Positions 61,926-64,000 of a stretch of DNA of 64,000 bases are shown in pieces. The stretch's first letter is position 1; every line of letters starts with the position of its first letter. The translations under genes were made by a program, and so were the position numbers. The stretch spans positions 68,995,635 through 69,059,634 of the forward strand of contig CM036619.1 of assembly GCA_020746105.1 (NCBI GenBank), written 5' to 3'. This stretch comes from Trogon surrucura. Its lineage: Eukaryota > Chordata > Aves > Trogoniformes > Trogonidae. Below the pieces are notes generated by a model that worked only from the letters and a program-made list of their open reading frames with translations, ran no database searches and was not told the origin of the DNA.

Positions 61926-64000
61926 ACGAAGGAGAATCAATCTCTTATTTTCATCAAAGCATCAAGACATTTCTAGATGGGTGTAGAATTTACTTCTAAA
62001 CATATTTGGAACTCAGTTCTGTAATGAATGAAAATCAAGAGGTGGAAGTATAACATCTTTTTCTTAGAGTTTAAAGAAAGGAGTGAAAATGTTCATGTAC
62101 TAGTGAATGGCTTGCCAAGAATGAATTCCTTTTCCGGGAAACCAAATATTTATGTGTGATGATTGTCCTGAAATACAGTTCTATGGCCTTTGAAAGCAAA
62201 AATAAATTGAAACTTACCACAATATTTTATGGTTTTTGTATGTTCCAAAGTTTTCCACTGAGCTATGAGGTTAGTCAGAAGCAGATTTACAGAAAACACC
62301 TACTTTAAATGAGAGTAGGATTAGCTCTTTTCTTTGAAAATTCTCGTTTTAAAAAAAAAAAAATAAATCATGTATCTGAACAAGCAAGATAAACCATTTT
62401 CTGGAAGTCATTCTAGAACTAATAATTTTTTTTTTAAAGTCAAACCACAAACTTGGCTTCTCTCCATTTTTTCATTCACCATATATTTACTTCAATCTGT
62501 TCATCCAATGTATAGAGTCAATTTTCTGCATGAAAGTCAGTGGAGGTGGGAAAAAAGTAAAAGAAATTCTGATCATCTTTAGAATTCTTAAAAAACCTTA
62601 CTATACATACGAGAAAGAATAAGTATTTTGTAGGATTCTAATAAAATTAATACTCATCACCAAAATTCCTAATATATAGCTCTTTTCACCAAGCCTTTCT
62701 TCTCCAGGAGTTATAGTGGAGTCACAAGCAGTTATCAATAATTCTGCAAATAAAAATTTGTAGTGGTTAGGCACCTAGGTCAGGATCCTAGGCTAATGTC
62801 TCAGTTCAGGACAGAAGCCCAGTCACATCTCCCATCTACTTGATAAGCATGTCATAAACACTAAACAAGTGTGGTTTGTCCTTTTTTTTTTGCTGCATGA
62901 ATAACTTTTTTATTTAATTTCTCTGAGCTTAAGTTTCCCAGCTTATGGTTGTTTTCTGAAAACAAGACTGTTCATTTTTAAAGAAAAGATGCACAAGCCT
63001 ACTGTCACAATGGGATATCAGGACGTCGATTCCATATTGATGGAGCCTTCCATACACCCACATAAATACCCATATAAATACTTTTGGGCCAAGCAACTCA
63101 AGTATTTCAGTAGCTTGCCTGTCCTCAGTGTCTTTTCCTGCCTAACATGAGGTCATTCTTTACTCTACTTGTGCATGTATCTGGGTTACCCTACTACATT
63201 CTGAATGATGCCAAGCTGGATTACATTTCAGGAAAGAGCATCTATCACCTTAGGTCCTCTTTTTTTCTAATTTTTTTTGCCTCTGATCCACCTGAAAATA
63301 AATTTTATCCCTGTTTGCTGATCAGCAGATGGAAACAATCCTCTACCTTGCAGGACCACACTTTTCTGACAGTTACAGATACCTGCTCGGCACATATTCA
63401 TTGTGTATGATTTTCTCTTACTGTCCTTTTGGATGTATTATGCTGTGGAAAACAAAGCAGGAATAATCAGGGGTATCTGGACCTAAATGGATAATCAGTA
63501 ACTGCAAAAAAAGTAGACAGAGCACAGGAAAAGAAAGATAAAATGAATTCATTGTAAAAAGGTAATTCTGTAATGTCTCAGTTTGCTGAGATAGGAGTAA
63601 ATTATGGTATATGGAGAACAAACATATTGTTTATTGAAAACCTGTGTATTTAGAATTTGTATGCCTTTATGTGCAGATTTTAAACTGTAGATAGTGTCTA
63701 CGAGCCAAAAATGTTTGTCTTGAAGACTACTAGTTGGTATAGGGGTGTATATGCTAAAAAGAATAGGGAAACGGCTAGAGAGGCAAGTGAAGGATATATT
63801 GTCTTCAGATACAAAATTTGCCCTTGAGGAAACTAGTGATCCAGAAATACCTAGATCCCTTGGAACACAACTCTTTTCTGGATCATCCTTATGTCATAAA
63901 ATTTCTCCCTGGTCTCACTGTACTAGAGATTTCTTCCAGATCCCTAGTACCATGTAGTGAGGATGTAACTTTCTGTCCTCCCTACCCAAAACCTCATCTT
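61926..64000. other. AT-rich DNA, no gene seen
   Basis: No recognisable gene. The stretch near 62,762-62,840 (TAGTGGTTAGGCACCTAGG…) faintly resembles an ancient tRNA-like repeat known from reptiles ('tagtggttagagcactcacctgg') but is too decayed to call. Confidence 0.45.

Noticed and set aside
62762-62840. TAGTGGTTAGGCACC… as an ancient tRNA-like repeat
   Set aside because: The resemblance is limited to about 20 bases and no box B follows.

Overview
This window looks like AT-rich, gene-poor DNA from a bird nuclear genome: either a gene desert or the inside of a very large intron. Three kinds of repeat point to a bird. There are several CR1 LINE copies of different ages with the CR1 3' end (…ATTCTRTGATTCTRTG). 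There is a tRNA-derived SINE carrying a CR1 3' tail. There are also ERVL-type LTRs of the avian TGT…ACA kind (CAACCC after the poly(A) signal, then a GTGAGCGAGY-like U5 end). The tRNA-Ile/CR1 SINE resembles TguSINE1 of songbirds, so a passerine is plausible, but I could not test this.

I found no convincing host protein-coding exon, tRNA gene, rRNA gene or CRISPR array. Open frames outside repeats are short, poor in recognisable motifs, and as frequent as chance allows.

Layout. From 1 to about 34,800 the sequence is mostly single-copy and AT-rich. It holds simple tracts (polypyrimidine at 4.4 kb, C17A10 at 14.4 kb, A-rich at 33.1 kb), an ancient MIR/CORE-SINE-like fragment at 13.6 kb, a possible degraded palindromic element at 9.8 kb, a six-unit degenerate 21-bp tandem repeat at 28.2 kb, and a motif-dense stretch at 33.2-33.7 kb that could be a conserved regulatory element. 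From 34.8 to 49.1 kb lies a repeat cluster: a minus-strand ERVL-type LTR remnant; a long, broken plus-strand CR1 (36.9-39.5 kb); two very old CR1 fragments end to end (40.2-41.98 kb), the second abutting a young minus-strand CR1 (41.98-43.16 kb); another old CR1 3' end (45.0 kb); a middle-aged minus-strand CR1 (46.3-47.5 kb); and an ERVL-type LTR element whose outer ends are near-perfect inverted repeats (47,992-49,066). From 49.1 to 64 kb are a short CR1 tail (51.3 kb), a striking 92-nt hairpin (51,702-51,793), the SINE (55.6 kb), an old ERVL-type LTR with GC-rich flanking ERV-like sequence (57.3-58.8 kb), and a young CR1 3' half that begins inside a TA-rich microsatellite (60.9-61.9 kb).

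No gene set here works together as a system. The history is one of layered retrotransposition: CR1 active over a long span (very old copies next to two copies that differ at only about ten of 400 bases checked by eye), ERVL-type insertions, and a SINE that borrows the CR1 3' end. The two items most worth testing as undescribed are the 92-nt hairpin and the 21-bp tandem repeat.
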